A DNA stretch of 64,000 nt, taken from Desulfatibacillum aliphaticivorans DSM 15576 (GTDB lineage Bacteria > Desulfobacterota > Desulfobacteria > Desulfobacterales > Desulfatibacillaceae). Of the stretch, positions 49,741 through 59,084 are shown piece by piece. Within the stretch, counting starts at the first letter, position 1. Every line of letters begins with the position of its first letter. The notes under the pieces are model-generated. The model did not search any database, was not told the DNA's origin, and was given only the letters and a program-made list of their open reading frames with translations. The stretch covers positions 186,001-250,000 of the forward strand of contig NZ_AUCT01000006.1 of NCBI RefSeq assembly GCF_000429905.1, given 5' to 3'. A program made the translations under genes and the position numbers.

Positions 49741-50507
49741 AAGTTGTTTCTGACATTTGGAAATGCGACCCGGACGATTTTCAATGCTCGCTTGACCGAA
49801 CCATGAATGAGTCCCTGGAAAAAATTCGCCGGGGAAAGGTCTTTTTTCGGGCTGACGATATTGCCGCGCCGTCCAAAAACTTTTCCCGTATGATGGAGCT
49901 TTTTAAAAAATATCAAGCCCCTTTGTGCCTTGCTGTAACCCCCTCCTGGATTTCCCGCCCAAGATGGCAGGCTCTTTTGGAGGTCGCCGGGGACGAACCT
50001 TCCCTGTGGTGCTGGCATCAGCACGGATGGCGGCATATCAACCATGAGTCGGAAGGTAAAAAGCAGGAATTCGGCCCGTCCCGCACCAAGGGGGCGATCG
50101 CCCGAGACCTTGCATTGGGAAAGGAGCGGCTGGAACAAATCCTGGGCTCACGCTTCTTTCCGTTTTTCACGCCCCCTTGGAATCGTTGCAGCGCGCATAC
50201 GCTTGCCCTGCTGCAATCCATGGGGTATAATGGAGTTTCGCGCAGTAAAGGGGCCAAACCAAAATCGCAAGGCCTTCCCGACATCTTTGTGAACGTGGAT
50301 CTTCACACCCGCCGGGAAAAGAACGGAAAAAAGGATTTAACGGATTTTTTTCAGGAGTTGTCCAAGGCTCTGTCCAGCGGATATTGCGGGGTCATGATTC
50401 ACCATCAATTGATGAACGAGGCAGCGTTTAAAGCTCTGGAGGCTTTGCTGCAGGCCTTTCGCGCGGAGAAGAAACTCGAATTGGGCGCTTTTAATTCTCT
50501 CGCGTAA
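49734..50507 (+). CDS. Polysaccharide deacetylase-like protein
   Basis: 257 residues from MLKVVSDIWKCDPDD at 49734; ATGCTGA overlaps the upstream stop. The NodB-like fold is suggested by FRADDIAAPSKNF (double Asp), the HQHGWRHINH metal-type motif and FFPFFTPPWNRCS; VMIHHQLMN may supply the C-terminal His. No signal peptide is seen, so it would act on a cytoplasmic lipid-linked or nucleotide-linked sugar. It is the last of the six glycan genes; 190 bases separate it from the ABC permease. Confidence 0.8.
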   Translation: MLKVVSDIWKCDPDDFQCSLDRTMNESLEKIRRGKVFFRADDIAAPSKNFSRMMELFKKYQAPLCLAVTPSWISRPRWQALLEVAGDEPSLWCWHQHGWRHINHESEGKKQEFGPSRTKGAIARDLALGKERLEQILGSRFFPFFTPPWNRCSAHTLALLQSMGYNGVSRSKGAKPKSQGLPDIFVNVDLHTRREKNGKKDLTDFFQELSKALSSGYCGVMIHHQLMNEAAFKALEALLQAFRAEKKLELGAFNSLA

Positions 50508-50699
50508 AATTAATAGTGATTATTAATTTTACTTTTGCCCAGACTGTATTATAGTTTTTTCAGAACCATAAAACAGGGCGTATGGACGCCCAATTTCTTT
50601 CAATAAATCATTTCCTTTGGACGCTCATTTCCATCAGAACACGGCGAAGTACGCCTGTTTTTTTTAAATCTATCGCTTCTTTTGGGGGCTTGTAAGTTC

Positions 50700-51398
50700 A
50701 TGGTTAGCGCGGAAACAGCCCAAGGATCGAATGCAGGGAAAGGCAAAGTCAGCAGACTTGTGGTTCTTCCGTTCAGGAAATCCCTGGAAATTTCGTTCAA
50801 GAGCATTAAGGCGCGGTTTTTTCGTTCTCTGATAACGACCACCTCGCTGGTGTTGGCTATCAGTTTTTTCAGCTTTGTGCTGGTTAGCACGGACGCCGCC
50901 AATGGATTGTTGTCCTCAGGAGAGCGGGGATACCGGCAGGCATTGATTCAGTCCGGTTATGATTTGGCTCCGGACCAGGACACGGCGGGGAGCAGCCCCA
51001 AGCAGCGATGGATAGCCTTATTGTCGCTTTTGGTGTGCGTTGTAGGCATTGTCAACGCGCACTTGATGGCCGTCACCGAGCGATTTCGGGAGATCGGCAC
51101 TATGAAATGCCTGGGCGCCCTGGACCGGTTTGTCTTGCGGCTATTTGTGTTGGAGGCGGGCATGCAGGGCCTTGTCGGCTCCCTTGCGGGGGCGCTGGGC
51201 GGCGCCTTTTTCGCCTTGCTTAGTTTTTTACTGCGTTTCGGGTCTCCGGTGTTAACCAATATGAACTGGAGCCATGTGTTTATGTCCGTGGGAACGGCGA
51301 TCGCGGCCGGAATCCTGCTAAGTTTGGCTGGCGTCCTGTATCCCGCCTGGATCGCCTCACGCATGCAACCAGTGGAAGCCATGAGGGTTGAAACTTGA
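50700..51398 (+). CDS. Minimal FtsX-type ABC transporter permease
   Basis: About 232 residues from MVSAETAQG (50700). The order is TM1 (ITTTSLVLAISFFSFVLVST), then only about 40 extracytoplasmic residues, then three TM segments containing ERFREIGTMKCLGALDRF (the cytoplasmic coupling motif of FtsX/MacB permeases) and a final YPAWIASRMQPVEAMR box. Typical family members have a periplasmic domain of 150-250 residues, so this one is stripped down. It is translationally coupled to the ATPase gene (TTGA overlap) and probably pairs with the FtsX part of the 1612-residue protein. Confidence 0.88.
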   Translation: MVSAETAQGSNAGKGKVSRLVVLPFRKSLEISFKSIKARFFRSLITTTSLVLAISFFSFVLVSTDAANGLLSSGERGYRQALIQSGYDLAPDQDTAGSSPKQRWIALLSLLVCVVGIVNAHLMAVTERFREIGTMKCLGALDRFVLRLFVLEAGMQGLVGSLAGALGGAFFALLSFLLRFGSPVLTNMNWSHVFMSVGTAIAAGILLSLAGVLYPAWIASRMQPVEAMRVET

Positions 51399-52147
51399 GT
51401 AATATCGAGAATGTGGTCAGGGTATCGGAAGTCACCAAGAGCTTCAACCTTGGCAAAATCACGGTACAGGCCCTCAAGGGGATCAACTTGGAGATCGCCA
51501 CGGGGAACTACATTTCCATCATGGGGCCTTCCGGCTCGGGAAAAAGCACCCTGTTTAACATGATAGGCGGGCTGGACAAACCCACTTCGGGCCGGGTTTA
51601 CATCGACGAAGTGGACATCGCCCAGTTGGACGCCTATGAACTGGCCTGGCTGCGCTGCCGCAAAATCGGCTACATCTTCCAGACCTTCAACCTGATCCAG
51701 GTTATGACCGCCCTGGAAAACGTGACCCTGCCCATGACATTCGCCGGCGAGACCAGCAGCGCGTCCATGGAAAAGGGCATGGAGCTCCTCAAGCTGGTGG
51801 GCCTGGGCGACAGATACAGCCATAAGCCCAACGAACTCTCCGGCGGCCAGCAACAGCGGGTCGCCGTGGCCAGAGCCCTGGCCAACGATCCCAGCATCAT
51901 CCTGGCTGATGAGCCCACGGGCAACCTGGACTTGTCCACGGGCGAGGAAATCATTGCTCTGCTTAAAAAGCTCAGCCGGGAGCGCAACGTGACGGTCATT
52001 TCCGCCACGCACGACTTTAAGATGCTCAATGTATCGGATCAGGTCGTCTGGATTCGGGACGGCTTGGTGGACAAAGTGGAAAACCGGGACGAGCTGAACA
52101 TTTCCGTGGGACAGATCGGAACGCGCGAAGCAGCGGAGAAGCATTAA
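51395..52147 (+). CDS. ABC transporter ATP-binding protein (LolD/MacB/FtsE type)
   Basis: 250 residues with a TTG start overlapping the permease stop. Walker A is GPSGSGKSTLFNMIGG, the Q loop is FQTFNLIQVMTALENV, the signature is LSGGQQQRVAVARAL, Walker B is IILADEPTGNLD and the switch His is in SATHDFKML. It is of the type that drives mechanotransmission FtsX permeases rather than classical substrate import. The following gene encodes a second FtsX domain. Confidence 0.96.
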   Translation: MSNIENVVRVSEVTKSFNLGKITVQALKGINLEIATGNYISIMGPSGSGKSTLFNMIGGLDKPTSGRVYIDEVDIAQLDAYELAWLRCRKIGYIFQTFNLIQVMTALENVTLPMTFAGETSSASMEKGMELLKLVGLGDRYSHKPNELSGGQQQRVAVARALANDPSIILADEPTGNLDLSTGEEIIALLKKLSRERNVTVISATHDFKMLNVSDQVVWIRDGLVDKVENRDELNISVGQIGTREAAEKH

Positions 52148-52224
52148 CTTTTATGCATTTGCGGCTTCTCTCCGGAACGATTTTTATGATGGCCATGACA
52201 CTCTCTTGATGAGCTGAACCAAAT

Positions 52225-55200
52225 ATGCCCCCAATGCACACAAATAAATTCTATGCGGGATTGCTCCTCCTTCTGCTGGCGTTCCTTGTCAGCCTCGGCT
52301 TACCGGGCGCGGGCTTGGCCTCCCTTGATTACGACGGAATGCGGAAAGACACCGCTTACCTGTCCTCACTGGGAGATCGCAGCACGGGCTCGGAAGGCTG
52401 CGTCCAGGCTTCGGCCTATATTGCGGAGCGTTTTAAGGCTTTGGGCCTGGAAGACATGGAATCCCTGGACTTTCGCGTACCCATTTTGGAGCATAAGGGA
52501 AGCGCCCTTTCCTTGGGGGCGGATTCCCAGCCTGTGGCTTTAAATCCCATTTATTCCAACGCCATTGCTCCCCAATCCTTTGAAAACGGAGTTTCCGGAC
52601 CCGTGGTCTACGCCGGAAAAGGCGGGCTGCAGGATCTTCAAGGAAAAAAGGTCGCCGGCTGCATCATGCTCATGGATATGGAGTCGGGCAAGAATTGGCA
52701 AAACGCCGCCTCCTTGGGCGCCAAAGCCTTGATCTACGTGGGCGATCCCAACACGTCCAAGATTTTTTTCCAGGAGAAATTCGAGCTGACCCCCTACCAT
52801 TTTCCCCGCTTCTGGATGACCAGAGCCGAGGCACGGGAAGTCTTTGGGGATTATGAATCCGCGCCCAAAGGTTTGGCCGCTGAAAACGCGGAATTGAAAA
52901 CCTCCATGGCCTGGGAGCAGGTCAAGGCGCAGAATATTTACGGTTTCATAAAAGGAACCGACGAAAACCTCAAGCAGGAACTCCTGGTGGTGGAGGCCTT
53001 TTACGACAGCACCGCCCTGGTTTTCGGCAAGTCCCCGGGAGCGGATGAGGCCGGCGGCATCGTGGCTTTGCTGGAGTTGGTCCGCATTCTCAAGGAAAAC
53101 CCGCCGCCTCGGTCGGTTCTCTTTGTAGCAACCGCCGGGCACGCCCAGGGTCTTGCCGGCGCCCGGGAGTTGTGGTGGAGCCTATGCACCAAAAATAAGA
53201 TCATCAAGGGAGAAAAAGCCCGTCTGGAGAAGGTCATTGAGGACGGCGAAAATGCTTTGGAAAGCCTGAATGCATTTTCCGACAAGTTTCCTTCCAACAG
53301 GGAGGATTTCATGGCCCTGCGGGACGCAGCGTCCGAAGAGCTTAAAACCCAGGTGGACGCCATATCCAACAAGCTGATGCGTTTGCGTTTGGCCGACAAT
53401 AAGGACGAAAAGAAAAAGGAAATCAACAAGCTGGCGGAAAAACGCATGGCTTTGCGCTCCCTGCTTTGGGTTCCGTACAAGGATTTGACCGATCAGGATC
53501 GGGAGTTGATGCACTCTTTAATCGCTCCCGCCAAAAAAAACCTGAAATACGTCGTCAAGGACGCCAATAAGCAGCGCAAGATCATCAAAACGGCCAGGGC
53601 CTTCAGAAAACAGGTGGGCGAGTACAAGGTGGTCTCCGCCTTGTCTCTGCATCTTTCCAGCCACGGGGACGGCGCCGGCGGCTTCAGCCTGGGGTGGCAT
53701 TATTCCCTTAGAGACAGAGTCAACAGGACTTCCGCCTACAAAGGCCTGGACAAAGCCATGCAAAAGGCGGCCGCCAAGCTGGAGAAAATAGGCGTGGAAT
53801 ATCCCCTGGCCGATACGCTCAGGCCCAGCGGGCTGCGCACCTGGCAAAGCTGGTTTGGAGATAAGCCCGCCTTGGGCGGCGAAGTGGGAGCCCTGGCCGG
53901 ATATCCCAGCGCCAGTTTTGTGACGATCAACGATTCCCGCCCCATGTGGGGGACGCCGTTTGACACCATAGACAACATGGATTGGAATACGGTCTCCAAG
54001 CAGGCCGAAATGGTCTTGGGGGTCCTGGAAAAACTGGCATTCGCCGACGAATTGCATTCCGGAAAAGATCCTAAATTAGGCTTTTCCACTGTCACGGGCC
54101 ACGCAAAATTTATGCGTCATGGCGAACTATTCGCCGACCAGGCCGCCCCCAAGACCATCATACTTTGCTTTCAGGGCCCTTCCATCATCCATGTTATGAC
54201 CGACGCCCAAGGCGATTTTCAGCTAAAGGGCATGGCGGACAAAAAACACTCCACGGATAAGGCGATCCTGGAAGGATACCGTTTTGACGAGAACGGCCAG
54301 GCTTATTGGGCCATCGACAAGGAGACCACCGGCAAAAACGCCTACCGGGTCAAGGTTCTCAGAAAATCCGCGGAAACCGACCTTATCATGTTCTCCTGCC
54401 GCCAGACCACCTTGTTCAACCTGCTGGAGCCGCGCAGCTTCTGGCCCATGACCAAAATTCAGTTGATCGACGCCAGGCAGGAAGCCGAGCCCCGGCGTTT
54501 TTGGTATAGCCGGATTGACACCCGCACCTCGGTTTTGGCCTCCATATTCATGCCGCCCCAGTCCCGTTTCAAGCTCACCTTGTCGGACACGGTGCTCAAG
54601 AAAAAGCTGGTTCTGACCAACGCCACGGAAGGCGCGCCAGAAGGCGTGGGCTTTTCCGTGGACGATCAGCCGGCCATCCTGAATACCGAGCAGCAGGCGG
54701 CCAAGGACATGTGGGCGCTTTTAGGGCCGCGCATCGACAGCTTGGAAAGCCACGGCATATACAACGACAAGCTGCGGGAGCTCATGGACGACGGAACCGC
54801 AGCGCTGGATAGTTCCAAGCAGTTTCTGAAATCCAAGCAATACGCCAGGGCCTACGAATCGGCTAAAAAATCCTGGGCTCTTGCCAGCAGGGTTTACGAC
54901 GACGTGGAAAAGACCCAGAAGGACGTGCTTTTCGGCGTATTGTTCTACATCGCCCTGTTTGTGCCATTCGCCTTTTGCATGGAACGGCTTTTGTTCTCGT
55001 TTGCCGGCATCCATCGCCGGATTATCGCCTTTTTGGGCATCCTGGCGGCCCTGATTTTCGTCATATACAAAGTGCATCCGGCCTTCCAGCTTGCCTACAG
55101 TCCCATGGTTGTGGTTTTGGCCTTTTTCATTATCGGCCTGTCCCTGGTGGTCAGCCTTATTATCTTCTTCCGTTTTGAAGAGGAAATGACCTTGCTGCAA

Positions 55201-57063
55201 AAACGGGCCAGCCACGTGCGCGCCGCTGAAATGGGGCGCTGGCAGGCTTTTTCCGCGGCTTTTTTCCTGGGAGTCAGCAACCTGAGAAGGCGCAGGTTAA
55301 GGACCACTTTCACCTGCATCACCCTGATCATCCTGACTTTCACCATCATGAGCTTCACCTCCATACAAAGCCTGCGATACAGCTTTTCGCGCTTGTTCAT
55401 GGATACGGCGCCGTACAACGGGCTGCTGCTGAAAAATATCAACTGGCGGGACCTGCCGCCGGAAGCCCGGGAAACCCTTCGGGACGCTCTGGCCGGAAAG
55501 GGCGTCTCCGCCCCCCGCGTCTGGCTGGAGGTGGAGGATAAAACCCGGCCGTTGCACATTACGGTGCGGCGCGGAGAAAAGGTGTTTGATGCCGCCGGGC
55601 TGGTGGGCCTTGCAAGCACGGAGCCCGAGGTTACGGGCATTGGTAAGGAGCTTGTTGGAGGCCGTTGGCTGGATGAAAACGATTCCCATGCGGTTTTGCT
55701 GCCGGAGCGCATGGCCGAAGCCCTGGGCATTGATCCGAAAAATCCAACCGGCGTGGTGACCCTGTGGGGCGAGCCTTTTGACGTGGCCGGTGTGTTTTCA
55801 AGCAAGGTCTTGGAGGAAAGAAGAGACCTGGACGATGAAATGCTGACTCCCGTGTATTTTCCCGGGGAGATTTCCGCCCAGATGAGCGAGGTGGAAGCCG
55901 CCGCCCTGGAGTCCGGCGAGGACGTCAAAGCCTTCCAAAGCAGGTATCAGCATGTAGAGCCCAACCTGACCATCATCATGCCTCACACCACGGTCATGGC
56001 CATGGGCGGAGGACTGAAAGGCATTGCCTTCAAACCGGCCAAAGGGGTGGACGTCAAGAAAACCGCGGCCAAGCTGGTGGACCGGTTCAAGCTCTCCATC
56101 TTTCTGGGCGAGCCCAAAGGCGTGTTCGTGTATCACGCCAGCGACACATTGAGCTACAGCGGAGTGCCCAACATCGCCATTCCCATCATCATTGCGGCGC
56201 TCATCGTGCTGAACACCATGATCGGCACGGTTTACGAACGCAAGCGCGAGATCGGCATATACACCTCCGTGGGCCTGGCGCCTTCCCATGTTGCCTTTTT
56301 GTTCGTAGCGGAGTCCATGGCTTTCGCCGTCATATCGGTGGTCCTGGGCTACGTGGTGGCCCAGACCGCAGCGGCTTTGTTCTCGGGCACGTCCCTATGG
56401 GCCGGGCTGACGGTCAATTATTCGTCCCTGGCGGGCGTGGCGGCCATGATTCTGGTCTTCGCCGTGGTCCTGATTTCAGTGATCTACCCGTCCAGAGTGG
56501 CGGCGCGCATCGCCATCCCGGACGTCAATCGCTCCTGGAGTTTGCCGGACGCGGAAAAGAACGTCATCAACGTGTCCATGCCCGTGCTGATTCGGTACGA
56601 TGAGGTGCGAGGCATCGGCGGGTTTATCGCCGATTATTTCGCCTCCTACCAGGACGTGTCCCATGGAATATTTTCCACCAACAAAATGGAAGTGGAGCCC
56701 CATTGCCAATTCATGGATTTTAACGCCGACGCCGTTCCTATTTTATGTACGGACAACCAGTGCGAAAAGCGCCACTGCCTGCATTTGAAAGTCAAGGCCT
56801 GGCTGGCGCCATTTGACTTCGGCATCATGCAGCGGGTGGACATTTATATAGCGCCTTCGGAGGACGATCCCTATTTCCTGGAAATACGCACCGTCCTCAC
56901 CAGGGAAGCGGGTGAGACCAACGCGTGGAAGCGCATCAACAAGGTTTTTGTCAACCAGTTACGCAAACAGCTTTTGGTTTGGAGGTCCCTGACTCCGGAG
57001 GAAAAAATCCGGTATAAGGATATCCTGAATAATGCCATGAACTCTCGATCGGCGGATGAATAG
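52225..57063 (+). CDS. Giant fusion: M28 peptidase-like domain plus FtsX-type permease
   Basis: 1612 residues. The signal peptide is about residues 8-31. A PA-type insert (FENGVSGPVVYAGKGGLQDL) lies within an M28-like domain (30-620). The expected zinc ligands are largely lost: AFYDS (normally AHYDS, near 261), TAGHAQGLAG (normally EExGLxGS, near 305) and WGTPFDT (normally HTPxDT, near 575); GADEAGG keeps its Asp. A charged helical insert is at 325-470. Two TM helices lie near 900-970. The FtsX core follows: a TM near 1030 after NLRRRRLRTTF, an extracytoplasmic domain, three TMs (1315-1420) with ERKREIGIYTSVGLAP, then a cytoplasmic tail of about 170 residues with CTDNQCEKRHCLH. It may be a substrate-gripping permease of an export or lipid-handling ABC system. 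Confidence 0.85.
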   Translation: MPPMHTNKFYAGLLLLLLAFLVSLGLPGAGLASLDYDGMRKDTAYLSSLGDRSTGSEGCVQASAYIAERFKALGLEDMESLDFRVPILEHKGSALSLGADSQPVALNPIYSNAIAPQSFENGVSGPVVYAGKGGLQDLQGKKVAGCIMLMDMESGKNWQNAASLGAKALIYVGDPNTSKIFFQEKFELTPYHFPRFWMTRAEAREVFGDYESAPKGLAAENAELKTSMAWEQVKAQNIYGFIKGTDENLKQELLVVEAFYDSTALVFGKSPGADEAGGIVALLELVRILKENPPPRSVLFVATAGHAQGLAGARELWWSLCTKNKIIKGEKARLEKVIEDGENALESLNAFSDKFPSNREDFMALRDAASEELKTQVDAISNKLMRLRLADNKDEKKKEINKLAEKRMALRSLLWVPYKDLTDQDRELMHSLIAPAKKNLKYVVKDANKQRKIIKTARAFRKQVGEYKVVSALSLHLSSHGDGAGGFSLGWHYSLRDRVNRTSAYKGLDKAMQKAAAKLEKIGVEYPLADTLRPSGLRTWQSWFGDKPALGGEVGALAGYPSASFVTINDSRPMWGTPFDTIDNMDWNTVSKQAEMVLGVLEKLAFADELHSGKDPKLGFSTVTGHAKFMRHGELFADQAAPKTIILCFQGPSIIHVMTDAQGDFQLKGMADKKHSTDKAILEGYRFDENGQAYWAIDKETTGKNAYRVKVLRKSAETDLIMFSCRQTTLFNLLEPRSFWPMTKIQLIDARQEAEPRRFWYSRIDTRTSVLASIFMPPQSRFKLTLSDTVLKKKLVLTNATEGAPEGVGFSVDDQPAILNTEQQAAKDMWALLGPRIDSLESHGIYNDKLRELMDDGTAALDSSKQFLKSKQYARAYESAKKSWALASRVYDDVEKTQKDVLFGVLFYIALFVPFAFCMERLLFSFAGIHRRIIAFLGILAALIFVIYKVHPAFQLAYSPMVVVLAFFIIGLSLVVSLIIFFRFEEEMTLLQKRASHVRAAEMGRWQAFSAAFFLGVSNLRRRRLRTTFTCITLIILTFTIMSFTSIQSLRYSFSRLFMDTAPYNGLLLKNINWRDLPPEARETLRDALAGKGVSAPRVWLEVEDKTRPLHITVRRGEKVFDAAGLVGLASTEPEVTGIGKELVGGRWLDENDSHAVLLPERMAEALGIDPKNPTGVVTLWGEPFDVAGVFSSKVLEERRDLDDEMLTPVYFPGEISAQMSEVEAAALESGEDVKAFQSRYQHVEPNLTIIMPHTTVMAMGGGLKGIAFKPAKGVDVKKTAAKLVDRFKLSIFLGEPKGVFVYHASDTLSYSGVPNIAIPIIIAALIVLNTMIGTVYERKREIGIYTSVGLAPSHVAFLFVAESMAFAVISVVLGYVVAQTAAALFSGTSLWAGLTVNYSSLAGVAAMILVFAVVLISVIYPSRVAARIAIPDVNRSWSLPDAEKNVINVSMPVLIRYDEVRGIGGFIADYFASYQDVSHGIFSTNKMEVEPHCQFMDFNADAVPILCTDNQCEKRHCLHLKVKAWLAPFDFGIMQRVDIYIAPSEDDPYFLEIRTVLTREAGETNAWKRINKVFVNQLRKQLLVWRSLTPEEKIRYKDILNNAMNSRSADE

Positions 57064-59072
57064 TGACCTTGGAACGCAATGAAATAGAACCCCGGTCGCA
57101 AAGCCGGAGCGTAAGAAAAAGAGCGGTGATCCTGGGCTCCGTACTGGCTCTGGTCATCTGCGCGGTAACGCCTTACAACAACGTCTACCTGCAGGGCACG
57201 CCCCTGGGCGGGGGGCATTTTCCCCTGGCGCCCTTTTGCGCCTTTTTGATTCTGACTCTCGTCGCGTACGCCCTGGCCAAACTGATCGGCCGGGAAATCC
57301 TCACCGGCATGGAATTGCTGGTCTCCTGGATTTTAATGGCCCTGGTTTCGGGCATCGCCTACACCGGGTTGGTGCGCACCTTCTTCATCAACATGACCGC
57401 GCCGTACCACTTCGCCACGGCCGGTAACAGATGGGCCGAAACACTTCACCCCTTGCTGCCCAAGTCGTGGTATCCCCAAAACCCGGACGCCGTCCAATTA
57501 TTGTACAACGGCCTGGACGGCGGCAGGGACATGGGGTGGATGGAGTTGATCAAAAACATCCCCTGGTCCGCCTGGACCACGCCCCTCATAACCTGGAGCG
57601 TTTTCATCCTGCTCAGCTATTTTGTCATGCTTTGCATGGTGAACATTTTCGCCAGGCAATGGGTGGACAACGAACGCATGAACTTGCCCCTGCTTCAGGT
57701 TCCCCTGGCCATGGAAGAGGCCGTGCAAAACAAGAACCTGGGCGGTTTTTTCGGCAATCCGTATTTGCTGGCGGGATTGTGCATTCCGGTTTTTCTGCAT
57801 ATTTTGAACGGACTGCACTTTTATTATCCATCGGTGCCCGATATTCCCACGCTGATTCTGGCCGGGCCGTACTTTCCCAAATACGGGCTGTTTTCCGCGT
57901 TTCATAAGCTGAAGATTCATTTGTTTCCCGCCTATATCGGATTCGCCTTTTTGGCTTCCAGGCAGATATCATTCTCCTTCTGGTTCTTCTTCATCCTGGG
58001 CGGATTGTTCATCGGGGCCTTGAGCCTGTTCGGCCTGAACATCCCGGCCGCCGCCCTGGGCGTGACCTTCGGCCCCAACATCACCAGGCCGGAAGAAACC
58101 CAGATGCTGGGAGCATACGGCATCTTTTTCTTGTTTATTCTGTGGCTGGCGCGCAGGCATTTGGCCGACGTAGTCCGGGAGGCATTCGGGCGCAAGCCCG
58201 TGGAATGGTCCGGGGCGCAGTGGTTTTCCACCCGCCATGCCTTTTGGGGCTTTGTAATCGGATACGCGGCTCTCATCTTGTGGAACTGGTATTTCGGCAT
58301 GCCTCTGATTGTGAGCTTTTTGGTCATAGGCGCGTTTTTTATGATCATGCTGGTGGCCAGCCGGATTATCTGCCAGGGCGGCGTGGCGTATTTTTCCCTG
58401 ACCATGGCGCCGCTGGACGGCATGATGTCCTTTTTCGGGCCTCAGTTTTTCAGCAAGATGGGCGTGTTAATCGCCGGAGTCAGCCAAAAGGTCCTGTTTT
58501 TGGATCTCAGGGAATCGCTCATGCCTTCCCTGTTTCATGCAAGCAAAATCAGCAAGAGGGCGGGCAGGCCTAACATGTTCCTACTGGGCATGACCGTGAC
58601 CATCATCCTGGCCGTGGCGGTGTCCTTTATCTCCATGCTGGCCCTGTGCTATAAATTCGGCATTCGCGAATTACAACTGGACTGGGCCACCCGGACCACT
58701 TTAGCCGCTCTGCAGAATGTGCAGACTCTGGTGGAGTCGCCCCCGGACCCGGGCCATTGGGTGCATTTCTTTTCCATCCTGGGCGCTGTGGTCATGCTGA
58801 TTCTGGTGGTCTGCTACCATCGCTTTTATTGGTGGCCCATCCACCCCATCGGATATTTGACCGCCTACAGCTCGGCCATGAAAGTCCTGTGGTTCAGCTT
58901 TTTCGTGGGCTGGCTGGCCAATTCCCTGTGCATGCGGTACGGCGGGGTCAAGTTGTTCAACAGGTTGCGTTTGTTCTTTATGGGATTGATCATCGGGGAT
59001 TTTGTCATGGGCGGGATCTGGGCGATTGTCGGGCTGTTCGGAGATTCCAGCTACATGGTCCTATACAACTAA
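57063..59072 (+). CDS. Large OPT-like polytopic membrane protein (DUF6785/DUF6784 type)
   Basis: 669 residues, about 14-16 hydrophobic segments. The GTG start shares a base with the upstream TAG, so translation is coupled. Segments such as YFVMLCMVNIFARQWVDNER followed by LPLLQVPLAMEEA, and ASRIICQGGVAYFSLTMAPL, match the DUF6785/DUF6784 group, which has remote similarity to oligopeptide transporters (OPT). Function is not established for this group. Position directly after the ABC/FtsX genes suggests a joint role in envelope transport. Confidence 0.75.
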   Translation: MTLERNEIEPRSQSRSVRKRAVILGSVLALVICAVTPYNNVYLQGTPLGGGHFPLAPFCAFLILTLVAYALAKLIGREILTGMELLVSWILMALVSGIAYTGLVRTFFINMTAPYHFATAGNRWAETLHPLLPKSWYPQNPDAVQLLYNGLDGGRDMGWMELIKNIPWSAWTTPLITWSVFILLSYFVMLCMVNIFARQWVDNERMNLPLLQVPLAMEEAVQNKNLGGFFGNPYLLAGLCIPVFLHILNGLHFYYPSVPDIPTLILAGPYFPKYGLFSAFHKLKIHLFPAYIGFAFLASRQISFSFWFFFILGGLFIGALSLFGLNIPAAALGVTFGPNITRPEETQMLGAYGIFFLFILWLARRHLADVVREAFGRKPVEWSGAQWFSTRHAFWGFVIGYAALILWNWYFGMPLIVSFLVIGAFFMIMLVASRIICQGGVAYFSLTMAPLDGMMSFFGPQFFSKMGVLIAGVSQKVLFLDLRESLMPSLFHASKISKRAGRPNMFLLGMTVTIILAVAVSFISMLALCYKFGIRELQLDWATRTTLAALQNVQTLVESPPDPGHWVHFFSILGAVVMLILVVCYHRFYWWPIHPIGYLTAYSSAMKVLWFSFFVGWLANSLCMRYGGVKLFNRLRLFFMGLIIGDFVMGGIWAIVGLFGDSSYMVLYN

Positions 59073-59084
59073 AGGCTGCGGGTA

